DNA of 60,569 bases from Azospirillum brasilense (GTDB lineage: Bacteria > Pseudomonadota > Alphaproteobacteria > Azospirillales > Azospirillaceae), in contig NZ_QLKQ01000046.1 of assembly GCF_003349955.1 (NCBI RefSeq), positions 1-60,569 on the forward strand, written 5' to 3'. Within the stretch, counting starts at the first letter, position 1. Each line of letters opens with the position of its first letter. Position numbers and translations under genes: made by a program. The notes under the pieces are model-generated. The model was not told the origin of the DNA. It worked only from the letters and a program-made list of their open reading frames with translations, and searched no databases. Positions 1 through 8,151 of this stretch are shown one piece after another.

Positions 1-966
1 GCCCCGCCCCGCGGCACCGCAACCCCGGCCGCAACCCCGGCCGCAGCGCCCACGATGCCCGGTGCGGACCCCGGCACCGCCACGGCAACGCCGGAGACGC
101 CCGACGGGCCGGTGCTGAAGGGCACGGTGGCCGGCAGCACGCCGCAGGGCCAGCCGATCCTCGCCACGCCGCAGGGCATGCTGGCGTTGAACGTCCAGGC
201 GAGCCTGCCGCAGGGCAGCGCCGTGACCGCCGCCCTGACCGACCCGACCAGGGCGCTCCAGGCCGCGCCGCCCCCCCTCACCACGGAACCAGGGCCGCTG
301 AGCGAGCGGGACTGGCCCGCCATGCGCCAGCTCCTGAGCGCGCTCGCCGGGGTGGACCGCTCCGCCGCGCAGGCGCTGATCGGCACGGTCATGCCGCAGC
401 CGAACCGCAAGCTGGGCGCGGCGATGAGTTTCTTCCTATCGGCGATCCGCGGCGGCGACGCCCGCGGCTGGCTGGGGGAGGACGCCGCCTCCGCCCTGGA
501 GAAGTCCGGCCATGGAAGCCTGCTGTCCCAGCTGGAGCGTGAGTTCCGCAGCCTCCAGCAGCAGGCGGGCGACCCGCTGCCCGGCGACTGGCGCCCCTAC
601 ACCCTGCCGATGCTGGACGCCAACGGTCTGCTGCCGATCAAGCTGCACATCCATCCCATAAATCCCGAAGAGGACGGCAAGACGGGTCGCAAGGGCGGCG
701 ACAAGGGGAGCCGCTTCCTCCTCGACCTGGACCTCAGCCGCCTCGGTCCGATGCAGCTCGACGGGCTGGTGCAGCCCAACCGGTTCGACCTGATCCTGCG
801 CAGCCACATCCCGCTGACCCCGGAAATCCGCCTGGACCTGATCCAGATTTTCGCGGACAGCATCCGCGCCGTCGGTTACATCGGCGGCCTGTCCTTCCAG
901 TCCGGCGCCAAATGCTGGGTCAAGCTGACCCGCGTCGGAGCCGGCGGCAGCAGCTACACCGCCTGA
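1..966 (+). CDS. FliK-like flagellar hook-length control protein, 5' end outside window
   Basis: The reading frame is open to the left edge, so the gene probably starts upstream; the first in-window ATG is at 55. The N-terminal part is Ala/Pro/Thr-rich and low in complexity. The last 90 or so residues show a hydrophobic pattern (LDLDLSRLGPMQLDG, then RFDLILRS, then a helix and AVGYIGGLSF) that resembles the C-terminal domain of FliK hook-length control proteins. This is a pattern judgement and not a confirmed domain hit. The neighbouring fliIJ and chemotaxis genes fit a flagellar role. It could equally be a lineage-specific flagellar protein of unknown function. Confidence 0.6.
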   Translation, partial: APPRGTATPAATPAAAPTMPGADPGTATATPETPDGPVLKGTVAGSTPQGQPILATPQGMLALNVQASLPQGSAVTAALTDPTRALQAAPPPLTTEPGPLSERDWPAMRQLLSALAGVDRSAAQALIGTVMPQPNRKLGAAMSFFLSAIRGGDARGWLGEDAASALEKSGHGSLLSQLEREFRSLQQQAGDPLPGDWRPYTLPMLDANGLLPIKLHIHPINPEEDGKTGRKGGDKGSRFLLDLDLSRLGPMQLDGLVQPNRFDLILRSHIPLTPEIRLDLIQIFADSIRAVGYIGGLSFQSGAKCWVKLTRVGAGGSSYTA

Positions 967-998
967 CGCACCTACACCGCCTGACGCACCGGGACGCC

Positions 999-1361
999 AT
1001 GCACCGCCGCGACCTTCTGACGACCGCCTCCAACCCGGATGCCCGCCATGACTATCTGGTGGAGATGCACGGGGAACCGACGCCCGGCACCCGCCTGACC
1101 CTGCGCTATGTGCCCGACCGCGCGGTGGCCACGCCGGACGGCGTCGCCGCCTATCTCGGCGCCCTGTCCGGCACCGTGGCGGCCGCCGGGCCGGAGGCGC
1201 TGGCCATCGCCGTGCTCGACGACCTGAACAACGAGCTGATCCCCCGCTGGGTCGAGGTGACGGTGGAGCGGAACCTGCCGGTCCCGCAACGCGTGGTCGT
1301 CGAGGACCGCCAGCCGGGCTGGGACAACCCCCATCTGTTCTCCCGGATGCGGCGCGTCTGA
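999..1361 (+). CDS. QueF-like T-fold protein lacking the catalytic residues
   Basis: A 120-residue protein; the ATG at 999 lies 33 bases after the upstream stop. Its order of motifs follows NADPH-dependent 7-cyano-7-deazaguanine reductase (QueF): a DYLVEM segment, LRYVPDR (QueF: SYIPDE), a helix ending AAYLGAL (QueF: LKLYLFSF), LDDLNNELIPRWVEV (QueF: MNDLIELMDPRYIEV) and a last short strand. The loop that carries the catalytic Cys in QueF (around SLCPKTGQPDF) is deleted here, and the QueF signature ESKSLKLY is replaced by TPDGVAAY. It is therefore unlikely to reduce preQ0. I infer a non-catalytic member of the tunnelling fold, possibly co-transcribed with the FliK-like gene. Its function is unknown. 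Confidence 0.6.
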   Translation: MHRRDLLTTASNPDARHDYLVEMHGEPTPGTRLTLRYVPDRAVATPDGVAAYLGALSGTVAAAGPEALAIAVLDDLNNELIPRWVEVTVERNLPVPQRVVVEDRQPGWDNPHLFSRMRRV

Positions 1362-1486
1362 TTCGTCCGCCCCCACCCCTGTCGTTCGGACGGCATAGCA
1401 GAGCCGCGCCGATCCACCGCTTGATCGCTTGATTTCCTCAACCCGCATGCGAATAAAGCGGGTCGGTCGGTGCGTGGAAGAGTCCG

Positions 1487-3112
1487 TTGAAACGTACACG
1501 AATATTAAGGCGCACCCAATCCCTCTGGGCGCGCGTCGGGCTTCGCGCACGCCTCGAAGCCTTCATTCTGCTCGCCCTTTTTCCACTGGTGGTTCTGGTT
1601 CTCGTTCTTCTTCTCCAGGAGCGCAGCCAGGACATCGAGCGGGCGCGCGAGGGCACCCGCCTGCTGGCCCACCGCGGGGCGTTGCAGCAGACGCAGATCG
1701 TGCAGCAGGTCCGCAGCGTCCTCCAGCTTCTCACCCTCGTTCCCGACATCCGGGAAGCGATCCCCGGACGCTGCACCACCCTGTTGAAGCAAACGACCGG
1801 CTTGTATCCCTGGGCCTCCGGTTTCGGCATGTTCAACGCCGATGGAAATCTGCTGTGCAGCAGCAACGACAACCGGCCCGTCAACCTCGCGCAGCGCGAT
1901 TATTTCAAGGAGGCCCTGGCGACGCGCGGCTTCACGGTCAGCAACTTCCTGATCGGTCAGAACAGCAAGCAACCCCGGGTGATCGCCGCCCTGCCGATCC
2001 TCGGCGCCGGCGGGTCGGTCAGCCGTGTTCTGGTGGCCGGGGTGGATCTGGGCTGGCTTGCCGAGCTGTCCGCCGAGATCGCCCGCGAGTCCGGTGGGAT
2101 CGTCTCGCTGTTCGACTCCCAGGGGACGATTCTCGCCCGCGTGCCGGACCGGCAGGGCCTCGTCGGGCACTCCATGGGCGACCACCCGACGGTCCGCCGG
2201 TTTCTTGAGGACGAGTCGGGCATCATCGAAGGCGACGGCCTGGACGGCGTGCCCCGGATCAGCGGCTTCGCGACCCTGGAGGACACCGGCGCCAAGATCG
2301 TCGTCGCCGTCGCCCGCGACGACATCCTGGCCGCGGCCGACCGGAACCTGCTGGTGGGAACCGGCGTCATGGTCGGCGTCGTCCTCCTCATCGTCGGAGG
2401 GGTCTGGGTGCTGATGGACGTGATGATCCTGCGCGGCCTGCGCGACCTCAAGGCGTCGGCGGCCTTTCTCTCGTCGGACCTCTTCGATCCTCACGCCCCC
2501 TGCATTCCGGCGCCGGTCCACCCGTCCGAAATCGGCCAGGTCGCCCACGCGATGCGGACGATGGGGCGGACGCTGAGCGCCATCGCCTTCGAGGACCGCC
2601 TGACCGGGCTCGCCAACCGCCGTTTCTTCGAGGCGCATGTCGAGCGCCTCAACGAACAGCCGGCCCAGGATCGGAACGCGATCGCCATCCTCTACATCGA
2701 CCTCGACGGCTTCAAGCCGATCAACGACCAGCATGGCCACCATGTCGGCGACCTGGTGCTGAAGGAGATCGGCGTCCGGCTGGCGCGTTGCGTGCGTCAC
2801 GGGGATTTCGCCGCGCGCCTCGGCGGCGACGAGTTCGCGGTGCTGCTCGCCCTGGCCGACGACCGTTCGGCACCCTACGCCATGGACGTCGCCCGACGGA
2901 TCATCGCCAGCGTGTCCGCCCCGATCACGGCCGACGGATTCGAGGTTCGGATCGGGTGCAGCGTCGGCGTCGCGCTCTGGCCGACGGATGCGGCGGAATT
3001 GTCGGTGGCGCTCCAGCACGCCGACCGGGCGCTGTACGCCGCCAAACGCGCCGGCCGCGCGCGGGTGGTGACCTATGCGGATCTTCCCGCCGACGACGCC
3101 CTGGTGACCTGA
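1487..3112 (+). CDS. Membrane-bound diguanylate cyclase with periplasmic Cache sensor
   Basis: A 541-residue protein. Transmembrane helices lie at about residues 23-45 and 287-313; between them is a periplasmic region with a Cache-type pattern (FGMFNADGNLLCSS, RDYFKEAL). A short HAMP-like linker follows and then a GGDEF domain. The domain has an intact GGDEF active-site loop (RLGGDEFAVLL) and the metal-binding DLDGFK segment. An RxxD inhibition site (RHGD) stands exactly five residues before GGDEF, so c-di-GMP product inhibition is expected. The likely role is c-di-GMP synthesis in response to a small periplasmic ligand, affecting the flagellar and chemotaxis systems encoded around it. The start at 1487 gives a basic N-terminus before the first helix. 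Confidence 0.88.
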   Translation: MKRTRILRRTQSLWARVGLRARLEAFILLALFPLVVLVLVLLLQERSQDIERAREGTRLLAHRGALQQTQIVQQVRSVLQLLTLVPDIREAIPGRCTTLLKQTTGLYPWASGFGMFNADGNLLCSSNDNRPVNLAQRDYFKEALATRGFTVSNFLIGQNSKQPRVIAALPILGAGGSVSRVLVAGVDLGWLAELSAEIARESGGIVSLFDSQGTILARVPDRQGLVGHSMGDHPTVRRFLEDESGIIEGDGLDGVPRISGFATLEDTGAKIVVAVARDDILAAADRNLLVGTGVMVGVVLLIVGGVWVLMDVMILRGLRDLKASAAFLSSDLFDPHAPCIPAPVHPSEIGQVAHAMRTMGRTLSAIAFEDRLTGLANRRFFEAHVERLNEQPAQDRNAIAILYIDLDGFKPINDQHGHHVGDLVLKEIGVRLARCVRHGDFAARLGGDEFAVLLALADDRSAPYAMDVARRIIASVSAPITADGFEVRIGCSVGVALWPTDAAELSVALQHADRALYAAKRAGRARVVTYADLPADDALVT

Positions 3113-3120
3113 CCGGCCGC

Positions 3121-3558
3121 TCAGGATTCGACGCCGCTCTCCTCCTGCTGGCGGCGGCGGAAGCCGACCAGCGCGGTTTCGTCCAGCATGGTGGCCTCCT
3201 TGCGCTTGAGCTTTTCCTTCTCGCGCTTCAGCCGCTCCTCCTCGGCCAGTTCGTAGCGCTTCAGCTCCTGGAAGGCTTCGGCCATCTCGTCGGTGGCGAC
3301 GGCGATCTGGGCCTCCACCTGCCCCATGGACTGGGTCAGCCGCTTGCCGCGCTCCATCGCCGCCTGGATGTAGTTGCTGTAGGTGAAGGCGTATTCGACG
3401 TTGCCGCGAGCGGTGTCGCGCTCCGCCGCGATCTCCTCCTTCAGCCGCTCGATCTCGGCCTGGAGCCGGTCCGCGAGGTTCTGCAACTCCGCCAGCGCCC
3501 GGCGCTTCTCGTCGAGCTTCCATTTCTGGAGGCGGATGATGGTCTTCAGACTGCTCAT
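3121..3558 (-). CDS. fliJ: Flagellar export chaperone-type protein FliJ
   Basis: A 145-residue, almost wholly helical and highly charged protein with heptad-like coiled coil (AELQNLADRLQAEIERLKEEI), as in FliJ, which couples the FliI ATPase ring to the FlhA export gate. The start at 3558 (MSSLKTIIRLQKWKL) was chosen because its ATG overlaps the fliI stop as ATGA, which indicates translational coupling. An in-frame ATG five codons further upstream lies inside fliI and is less likely. Confidence 0.85.
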   Translation of the reverse strand: MSSLKTIIRLQKWKLDEKRRALAELQNLADRLQAEIERLKEEIAAERDTARGNVEYAFTYSNYIQAAMERGKRLTQSMGQVEAQIAVATDEMAEAFQELKRYELAEEERLKREKEKLKRKEATMLDETALVGFRRRQQEESGVES

Positions 3559-5018
3559 TCTTGCGGCGGCCACTGTTCAATGCCGAAGATGGCGGCGAGC
3601 TGGGCGTAGCTGTTGTCGAGGTCGGTCGCCTCGCGCTTGCCCTGCTTCAGGAACGCCTCCAAGGCCGGCTGGAAATGGATGGCCTCGTCCACCTGCGGGT
3701 CGGTGCCCTTGCGGTAGGCGCCGAGGCGGATCATCTCCGCCATGTTGTCGTAGGACGACATCAGCCGCCGCGCGTGGTTCACCAGCTCGTTCTCCATGGG
3801 GGAGTTGCAGCCGGGCATGGTGCGCGACACGCTGCGCAGGATGTTGATGGCCGGATAGCGCCCGCGCTCGCCGATCTGGCGCTCCAGGACGATGTGGCCG
3901 TCCAGGATGCCGCGCACGGCGTCGGCGATGGGTTCGTTGTGGTCGTCGCCTTCGACCAGCACGGTGAACAGGCCGGTGATGGAGCCCGACCCGCTGAGGC
4001 CCGGCCCGGCGCGTTCCAACAGGCGCGGCAGCTCGGCGAAGACGGTGGGGGGATAGCCCTTGGTCGTCGGCGGCTCGCCCGCCGAGAGGCCGATCTCGCG
4101 CTGGGCCATGGCGAAGCGGGTCACGCTGTCCATCATGCACAGCACGTTGCAGCCGGCGTCGCGGAAGGCCTCCGCCACGGCCAGCGTCATGTAGGCGGCC
4201 TGGCGGCGCATCAGCGGCGCCTCGTCGGAGGTGGCGCAGACCACGACGCTGCGCGCCAGCCCCTCCTCCCCGAGATCCTCGGTGATGAATTCCTGAAGCT
4301 CGCGCCCGCGTTCGCCGATCAGCCCGATCACCGCGACCTCCGCTCCGGAGAAGCGGGCGAGCATCGACATCACCGACGATTTGCCGACGCCGGAGCCGGC
4401 GAAGATGCCCATGCGCTGGCCGCGGCAGCAGGTGAGGAAGGCGTTGATGGCGCGGATGCCGAGGTCCAGCTTCTCGCCCACCCGGGCGCGGGAATGGGCG
4501 GGTGGCGGGTTGTTGCGGATGGGGACGCCGTGCGTCCCCTTGGGCAGCGGTCCCTTGCCGTCCACCGGCTCGCCCAGCGCGTTGATGACGCGGCCGAGCC
4601 ACGCTTCCGTCGGGAAGACCATGGGCTGGCTGTCGGAGACCAGCGCGCGGCAGCCCAGCCCCACCCCGTCGATGGAGCCGAAGGGCATCAGCAGCGCGCG
4701 GCCCTGGCGGAAGCCCACCACCTCGCAGGGGACCTGCCGGCCGTCGCGGGATTCCACGATGCAGCGGCCACCCACCGACAATTCCTTCTCGATCCCCCCG
4801 ACCTCGACCAGCAGGCCGAGCACGGCGGTCACCCGTCCGAACCGGCTGCAACCGGAAACGGACTCGATTTCCTGGAGGATGCGGGCGATGTCGGCGGGCA
4901 CGGTCTTGCGGATCAGCGGACGGGAATTGGGACGGGTGAGCCGGGCGCGGACGGCGCAATTCGCGGTGGATACGGAGTCCGCCGCCCTGCCGCCCGGGTC
5001 ATGCTCGTCCAGAAACAT
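3555..5018 (-). CDS. fliI: Flagellum-specific type III export ATPase FliI
   Basis: A 487-residue F1-beta-like ATPase that powers export of flagellar axial proteins. Walker A is GSGVGKSS (about residues 208-215), and the conserved segments IGERGRELQEF and SGEPPTTKGYPPTVFAELPRLLERAG are present. The N-terminus runs some 40 residues beyond the usual family length, with an unconserved charged leader; no better internal Met exists before the conserved region. It is the first gene of fliI-fliJ, transcribed away from ctrA across a 161-bp shared promoter region rich in TTAA half-sites. Confidence 0.95.
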   Translation of the reverse strand: MFLDEHDPGGRAADSVSTANCAVRARLTRPNSRPLIRKTVPADIARILQEIESVSGCSRFGRVTAVLGLLVEVGGIEKELSVGGRCIVESRDGRQVPCEVVGFRQGRALLMPFGSIDGVGLGCRALVSDSQPMVFPTEAWLGRVINALGEPVDGKGPLPKGTHGVPIRNNPPPAHSRARVGEKLDLGIRAINAFLTCCRGQRMGIFAGSGVGKSSVMSMLARFSGAEVAVIGLIGERGRELQEFITEDLGEEGLARSVVVCATSDEAPLMRRQAAYMTLAVAEAFRDAGCNVLCMMDSVTRFAMAQREIGLSAGEPPTTKGYPPTVFAELPRLLERAGPGLSGSGSITGLFTVLVEGDDHNEPIADAVRGILDGHIVLERQIGERGRYPAINILRSVSRTMPGCNSPMENELVNHARRLMSSYDNMAEMIRLGAYRKGTDPQVDEAIHFQPALEAFLKQGKREATDLDNSYAQLAAIFGIEQWPPQE

Positions 5019-5113
5019 TAACGTTAAATGAAGTGCTATGCCTCTGGCGTTAAGCTGAATCGTCTGTTAACTTGTGTAAACGGACGCGCCGATCTGTTAA
5101 GGGGATTGGTTAA
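5018..5113. promoter_or_regulatory. fliI-ctrA divergent promoter region with clustered TTAA half-sites
   Basis: Six TTAA tetramers occur in 96 bp (starting at 5018, 5024, 5050, 5067, 5097 and 5110), which is striking in GC-rich DNA. Two pairs are 7-of-8 matches to the CtrA site TTAA-N7-TTAA: TTAA-N7-TGAA at 5018-5032 and TGAA-N7-TTAA at 5056-5070. Autoregulation of ctrA and control of the fliI promoter by CtrA are inferred; no perfect site with the canonical spacing is present. Confidence 0.5.
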
Positions 5114-5179
5114 GGAACCGCGGGAAAGCAACGCCGCATCGGAAGCCAGAAACGCGCCATCTAACATCGGGATATCGCC

Positions 5180-5911
5180 ATGAGGGTTCTGCTGGTCGAA
5201 GACGACTCCTCCACGGCCAAGAGCATCGAACTGATGCTCCAGTCGGAAGGCTACATCGTCGACTCTACCGACCTCGGTGAGGATGGGCTCGAAATCGGCA
5301 AGCTGTACGATTACGACATCATCATCCTCGATCTGATGCTGCCGGACATCGACGGCTACGAGGTGCTGCGCCGCCTGCGCGCCGCCCGTGTGACCACGCC
5401 GATCCTCATTCTTTCCGGCCTGTCGGAGCTGGACCACAAGATCAAGGGTCTGGGCTTCGGCGCCGACGACTATCTGACCAAGCCCTTCGACAAGCGCGAG
5501 CTGATCGCCCGCATCCAGGCCATCGTCCGCCGCTCCAAGGGCCATTCGGACAGCATCATCCGCACCGGCCGCCTGACCGTGAACCTGGACACCCGCACGG
5601 TGGAGGTGGACAACCAGCCGCTCCACCTGACCGGCAAGGAATACGGCATTCTGGAGCTGCTGTCGCTGCGCAAGGGCACGACCCTGACCAAGGAGATGTT
5701 CCTGAACCATCTCTACGGCGGCATGGACGAGCCGGAGCTGAAGATCATCGACGTCTTCGTCTGCAAGCTGCGCAAGAAGCTCGCCGCGGCGACCCAGGGC
5801 GACAACTACATCGAGACGGTGTGGGGGCGCGGCTACGTGCTGCGCGATCCGCACGAGGACGCGTCCCCGATCCCCCGCGTCCCGCACCCACAGGCCCAGG
5901 CGGCCGGCTGA
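5180..5911 (+). CDS. ctrA: Cell-cycle/motility response regulator CtrA
   Basis: A 243-residue OmpR-class regulator. The receiver domain (1-120) begins MRVLLVEDDSSTAKSIELML and has the phospho-acceptor Asp in IILDLMLPD (residue 51) and the Lys in TKPFDK. The winged helix (about 128-232) contains LTGKEYGILELLSLRKG and ETVWGRGYVLRDP. These segments are characteristic of alphaproteobacterial CtrA, which receives phosphate from CckA through ChpT; chpT is also in this window. In Rhodospirillales CtrA is mainly known as a non-essential regulator of motility. A Pro-rich tail of about 15 residues follows the DNA-binding domain. Confidence 0.95.
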   Translation: MRVLLVEDDSSTAKSIELMLQSEGYIVDSTDLGEDGLEIGKLYDYDIIILDLMLPDIDGYEVLRRLRAARVTTPILILSGLSELDHKIKGLGFGADDYLTKPFDKRELIARIQAIVRRSKGHSDSIIRTGRLTVNLDTRTVEVDNQPLHLTGKEYGILELLSLRKGTTLTKEMFLNHLYGGMDEPELKIIDVFVCKLRKKLAAATQGDNYIETVWGRGYVLRDPHEDASPIPRVPHPQAQAAG

Positions 5912-5995
5912 CCGCCGACCGCCCATCACGGTTAAAATTCGTGCCGGTTAGCGGCGGGCTCAGGCTCGCCGCAATCCGTAGTCATTCCGGTGCGA

Positions 5996-6235
5996 TCATT
6001 CCTGCCAGAACGCCTTGTCGGCTTCGCGGCGGGCGTCCGAACGGCTCAGCCCGACGTCGCGCAGCAGATGGTCGTCCAGCGCTGCCAGGGAGCGACGCTG
6101 CCGGTGGCGCTCGATCATTCCCAGCGCCTCCCCGAGCACCCGCTTCACAAACCCCTGCGCGCCGTCAGTTCCAGCGTGTCCGAGGGACATGATGCCCCGG
6201 TCTGCGGAAACGGCGCCCAGCGCTCTCCTGCTCAT
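5996..6235 (-). CDS. DUF1127 small protein
   Basis: A 79-residue protein whose C-terminal 36 residues match the DUF1127 pattern: Arg-rich start, then LAALDDHLLRDVGLSRSDARREA and an aromatic end (FWQE). Members are small Arg-rich proteins of alphaproteobacteria; some have been linked to RNA turnover and phosphate or carbon adaptation, but no function can be assigned here. The start at 6235 has GGAG about 10 bases upstream. It is divergent from a LysR-type gene, with a LysR-type box between them, so the LysR protein is its likely regulator. Confidence 0.8.
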   Translation of the reverse strand: MSRRALGAVSADRGIMSLGHAGTDGAQGFVKRVLGEALGMIERHRQRRSLAALDDHLLRDVGLSRSDARREADKAFWQE

Positions 6236-6319
6236 GATCCGACACTCCGCTTGATGAATTCCGTTGCCTAGACATGCACCCGGAAGCGGCTTGTCCGCAA
6301 AGGATGCTTTCTCTAACCT

Positions 6320-6338
6320 GCATGAGAGAATTTCATGC
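6320..6338. promoter_or_regulatory. LysR-type T-N11-A operator between DUF1127 gene and regulator
   Basis: A perfect interrupted palindrome GCATGA-N7-TCATGC. It contains the T-N11-A core typical of LysR-type binding sites (T at 6323, A at 6335). It lies 46 bp before the LysR start and 85 bp before the DUF1127 start, which is normal placement for a divergent autoregulated LysR pair. Confidence 0.6.
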
Positions 6339-6343
6339 GGCCG

Positions 6344-6371
6344 GGCAACAATCCGGCGGCAACAATCCGGC
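6344..6371. repeat. Tandem duplication of a 14-bp unit upstream of LysR gene
   Basis: GGCAACAATCCGGC occurs twice in immediate tandem (6344-6357 and 6358-6371), followed by a partial third copy. It sits in the leader just before the LysR start codon. Recent slippage is the simplest explanation; a regulatory role is possible but unsupported. Confidence 0.85.
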
Positions 6372-6383
6372 GGATGCGGACCC

Positions 6384-7289
6384 ATGCAGATCCCTCCCCT
6401 CAACGGCTTGCGCGCTTTCGAAGCGGCGGCCCGCCATCTCAGCTTCACGCGCGCGGCGGAGGAGCTCAACGTCACCCAAAGCGCGATCAGCCACCAGATC
6501 CGCACGCTGGAGGACCGGCTGGGCATCCGGCTGTTCCGCCGGCTGAATCAGGCGCTGGTCCTCACCGACGCCGGCCAGCTCCTGCTGCCCAGCGTGCGCG
6601 ACGCCTTCGCGCGGCTGGCCACCGGTCTGGAGCGGGTGATGGAGCATGAGCGCTCCGGCGTGCTGACGATGAGCGTCTCGCCCTCCTTCGCCAGCCGCTG
6701 GCTGATGAGCCGCATCGGCCGCTTCCGCGCCCGCCATCCGGAAATCCACCTGCGCATCAGCGTCAGCCAGCACGAAATCGATTTCGAACGCGAAGCCGAC
6801 ATCGACATCGGGCTTCGCCATGGGCTGGGGGTATGGGACGGGTTGCGGGCCGACCGCTTCCTCGACGACGCGGTGTTCCCGGTGTGCAGCCCGGCGCTGC
6901 TTCAGGGGCCGACGCCGCTGCGGCAGCCCGCCGACCTGCGCCATCATGTCCTGGTCGAGGAGACCGGCCACAGCTATTGGGCGACGTGGCTGGCCATGGC
7001 CGGGCTCAGCGATCTGAAGCCAAGCTCTGAAATGGTCTTCGACGAGATCGGCATCGCCATCGAGGCCGCGGAGAACGGCCAGGGCATCGCGATGGCGCGC
7101 GGCACCCTGGTGCTGGAGGAGCTGGCGAGCGGGCGGCTGACCCGGCTGTTCGATCTCGCCCTGCCGGGCGACTTCGGTTACTACCTCGTCTGCCCGGAGG
7201 TGACCGCCGACCGGCCCAAGATCGCCGCCTTCCGCCGTTGGATCATGGAAGAAGGCGCCGCCGACCGTCTCACCGTCACACCGCCTTAA
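6384..7289 (+). CDS. LysR-family transcriptional regulator, GcvA-like
   Basis: A 301-residue protein. The N-terminal winged helix-turn-helix (PLNGLRAFEAAARHLSFTRAAEELNVTQSAISHQIRTLE) is of the GcvA subgroup, and a periplasmic-binding-like effector domain follows. The start at 6384 puts the family-typical MQIPPLNGLRAFEA at the N-terminus; upstream codons in frame cover the operator and are not conserved-looking. The likely role is autoregulation plus control of the divergent DUF1127 gene. The effector is unknown. It converges on cheR with 16 bp between the stop codons. Confidence 0.88.
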   Translation: MQIPPLNGLRAFEAAARHLSFTRAAEELNVTQSAISHQIRTLEDRLGIRLFRRLNQALVLTDAGQLLLPSVRDAFARLATGLERVMEHERSGVLTMSVSPSFASRWLMSRIGRFRARHPEIHLRISVSQHEIDFEREADIDIGLRHGLGVWDGLRADRFLDDAVFPVCSPALLQGPTPLRQPADLRHHVLVEETGHSYWATWLAMAGLSDLKPSSEMVFDEIGIAIEAAENGQGIAMARGTLVLEELASGRLTRLFDLALPGDFGYYLVCPEVTADRPKIAAFRRWIMEEGAADRLTVTPP

Positions 7290-7305
7290 GCCGAACCCTT
7301 TTGAA

Positions 7306-8151
7306 TCACACGGCCGCCTTGAGCCCGCTCGGCACCTGGAAACCACCCAGGCTGTAGAGGCCGCGCTGCCCTTCCACCGGCTTGAAGCGGTCGGTGATGC
7401 CCAGCACGGTTTCCGCGCCGCCGAGATAGAGCACCCCGTCCTGCGGCATCTGGCGGGCGATCGCCTCCAGCACCTTGGTCTTGGTCGGCTGGTCGAAATA
7501 GATCAGCACGTTGCGGCAGAACACGATGTCGAACTGCCCCAGCGCGGACAGGTCGCCCAGCAGGTTGAACTCGCGGAACGAGGCCATCTGGCGAAGCTGC
7601 TGGCTGATCTGCCACTTGTCGCCCTGCTGCTTGAAATGCTTCACCAGCATTTGAATCGGCAGGCCGCGCTGCACCTCGAACTGGGTGTAGATGCCCGACT
7701 TGGAGCGCTCCACCATCTCCGCCGAGATGTCGGTGCCGACGATCTCGATCCGCCAGCCGGCCAGCTTCGCCGCGTCCTCGCTCAGCAGCATGGCCAGCGA
7801 GTAGGCTTCCTGCCCGGACGAGCAGGCCGCCGACCAGATGCGGATCGACCGCTTCGCCGCCCGCGCCGCCATCAGCTTCGGCAGGACGATCTGCTTGAAC
7901 TGGTCGAAGGGCTTCTGGTCGCGGAAGAAGGACGACTCGTTGGTCGTCATCGCCTCCGTGATGTCGCGCAGCAGCGCCTCGTCCTTGCGCGTCCGCACGG
8001 TGGAGGCCAGCTCCTCCAGCCCCTTCATGTTCCACTTGCGCGCCACCGGCATCAGCCGGGATTCGAGCAGGTAGGCCTTGTCCCGGGTCAGGACCAGACC
8101 GGAACGCTGCTTGAGCAGCGTGGAGAACATGTCGAAATCTTCGACTCTCAT
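7306..8151 (-). CDS. cheR: Chemotaxis protein methyltransferase CheR
   Basis: A 281-residue SAM-dependent enzyme that methylates glutamates of chemoreceptors. The N-terminal all-helical domain (FDMFSTLLKQRSGLVL) is followed by the Rossmann methyltransferase domain with IWSAACSSGQEAYSLAM (SAM site), GTDIS and FDIVFCRNVLIYF. The start at 8151 overlaps the cheB stop as ATGA, indicating coupling. It is the last gene of the cheAWYBR operon. No pentapeptide-binding extension is apparent beyond the normal beta-subdomain. Confidence 0.95.
   Translation of the reverse strand: MRVEDFDMFSTLLKQRSGLVLTRDKAYLLESRLMPVARKWNMKGLEELASTVRTRKDEALLRDITEAMTTNESSFFRDQKPFDQFKQIVLPKLMAARAAKRSIRIWSAACSSGQEAYSLAMLLSEDAAKLAGWRIEIVGTDISAEMVERSKSGIYTQFEVQRGLPIQMLVKHFKQQGDKWQISQQLRQMASFREFNLLGDLSALGQFDIVFCRNVLIYFDQPTKTKVLEAIARQMPQDGVLYLGGAETVLGITDRFKPVEGQRGLYSLGGFQVPSGLKAAV

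Noticed and set aside
1505..3580. Long minus-strand reading frame opposite the diguanylate cyclase and in another frame across fliJ
   Set aside because: A GC-rich shadow; the cyclase and FliJ are plainly the coding products.
5097..5113. TTAA pair upstream of ctrA as a full CtrA box
   Set aside because: The spacing is 9 bp and not 7; kept only as half-sites.
5951..5972. Hairpin GCGGCG...CGCCGC between ctrA and the DUF1127 gene as a terminator
   Set aside because: A 6-bp stem with a 10-nt loop and no T-run on either strand; too weak to call.
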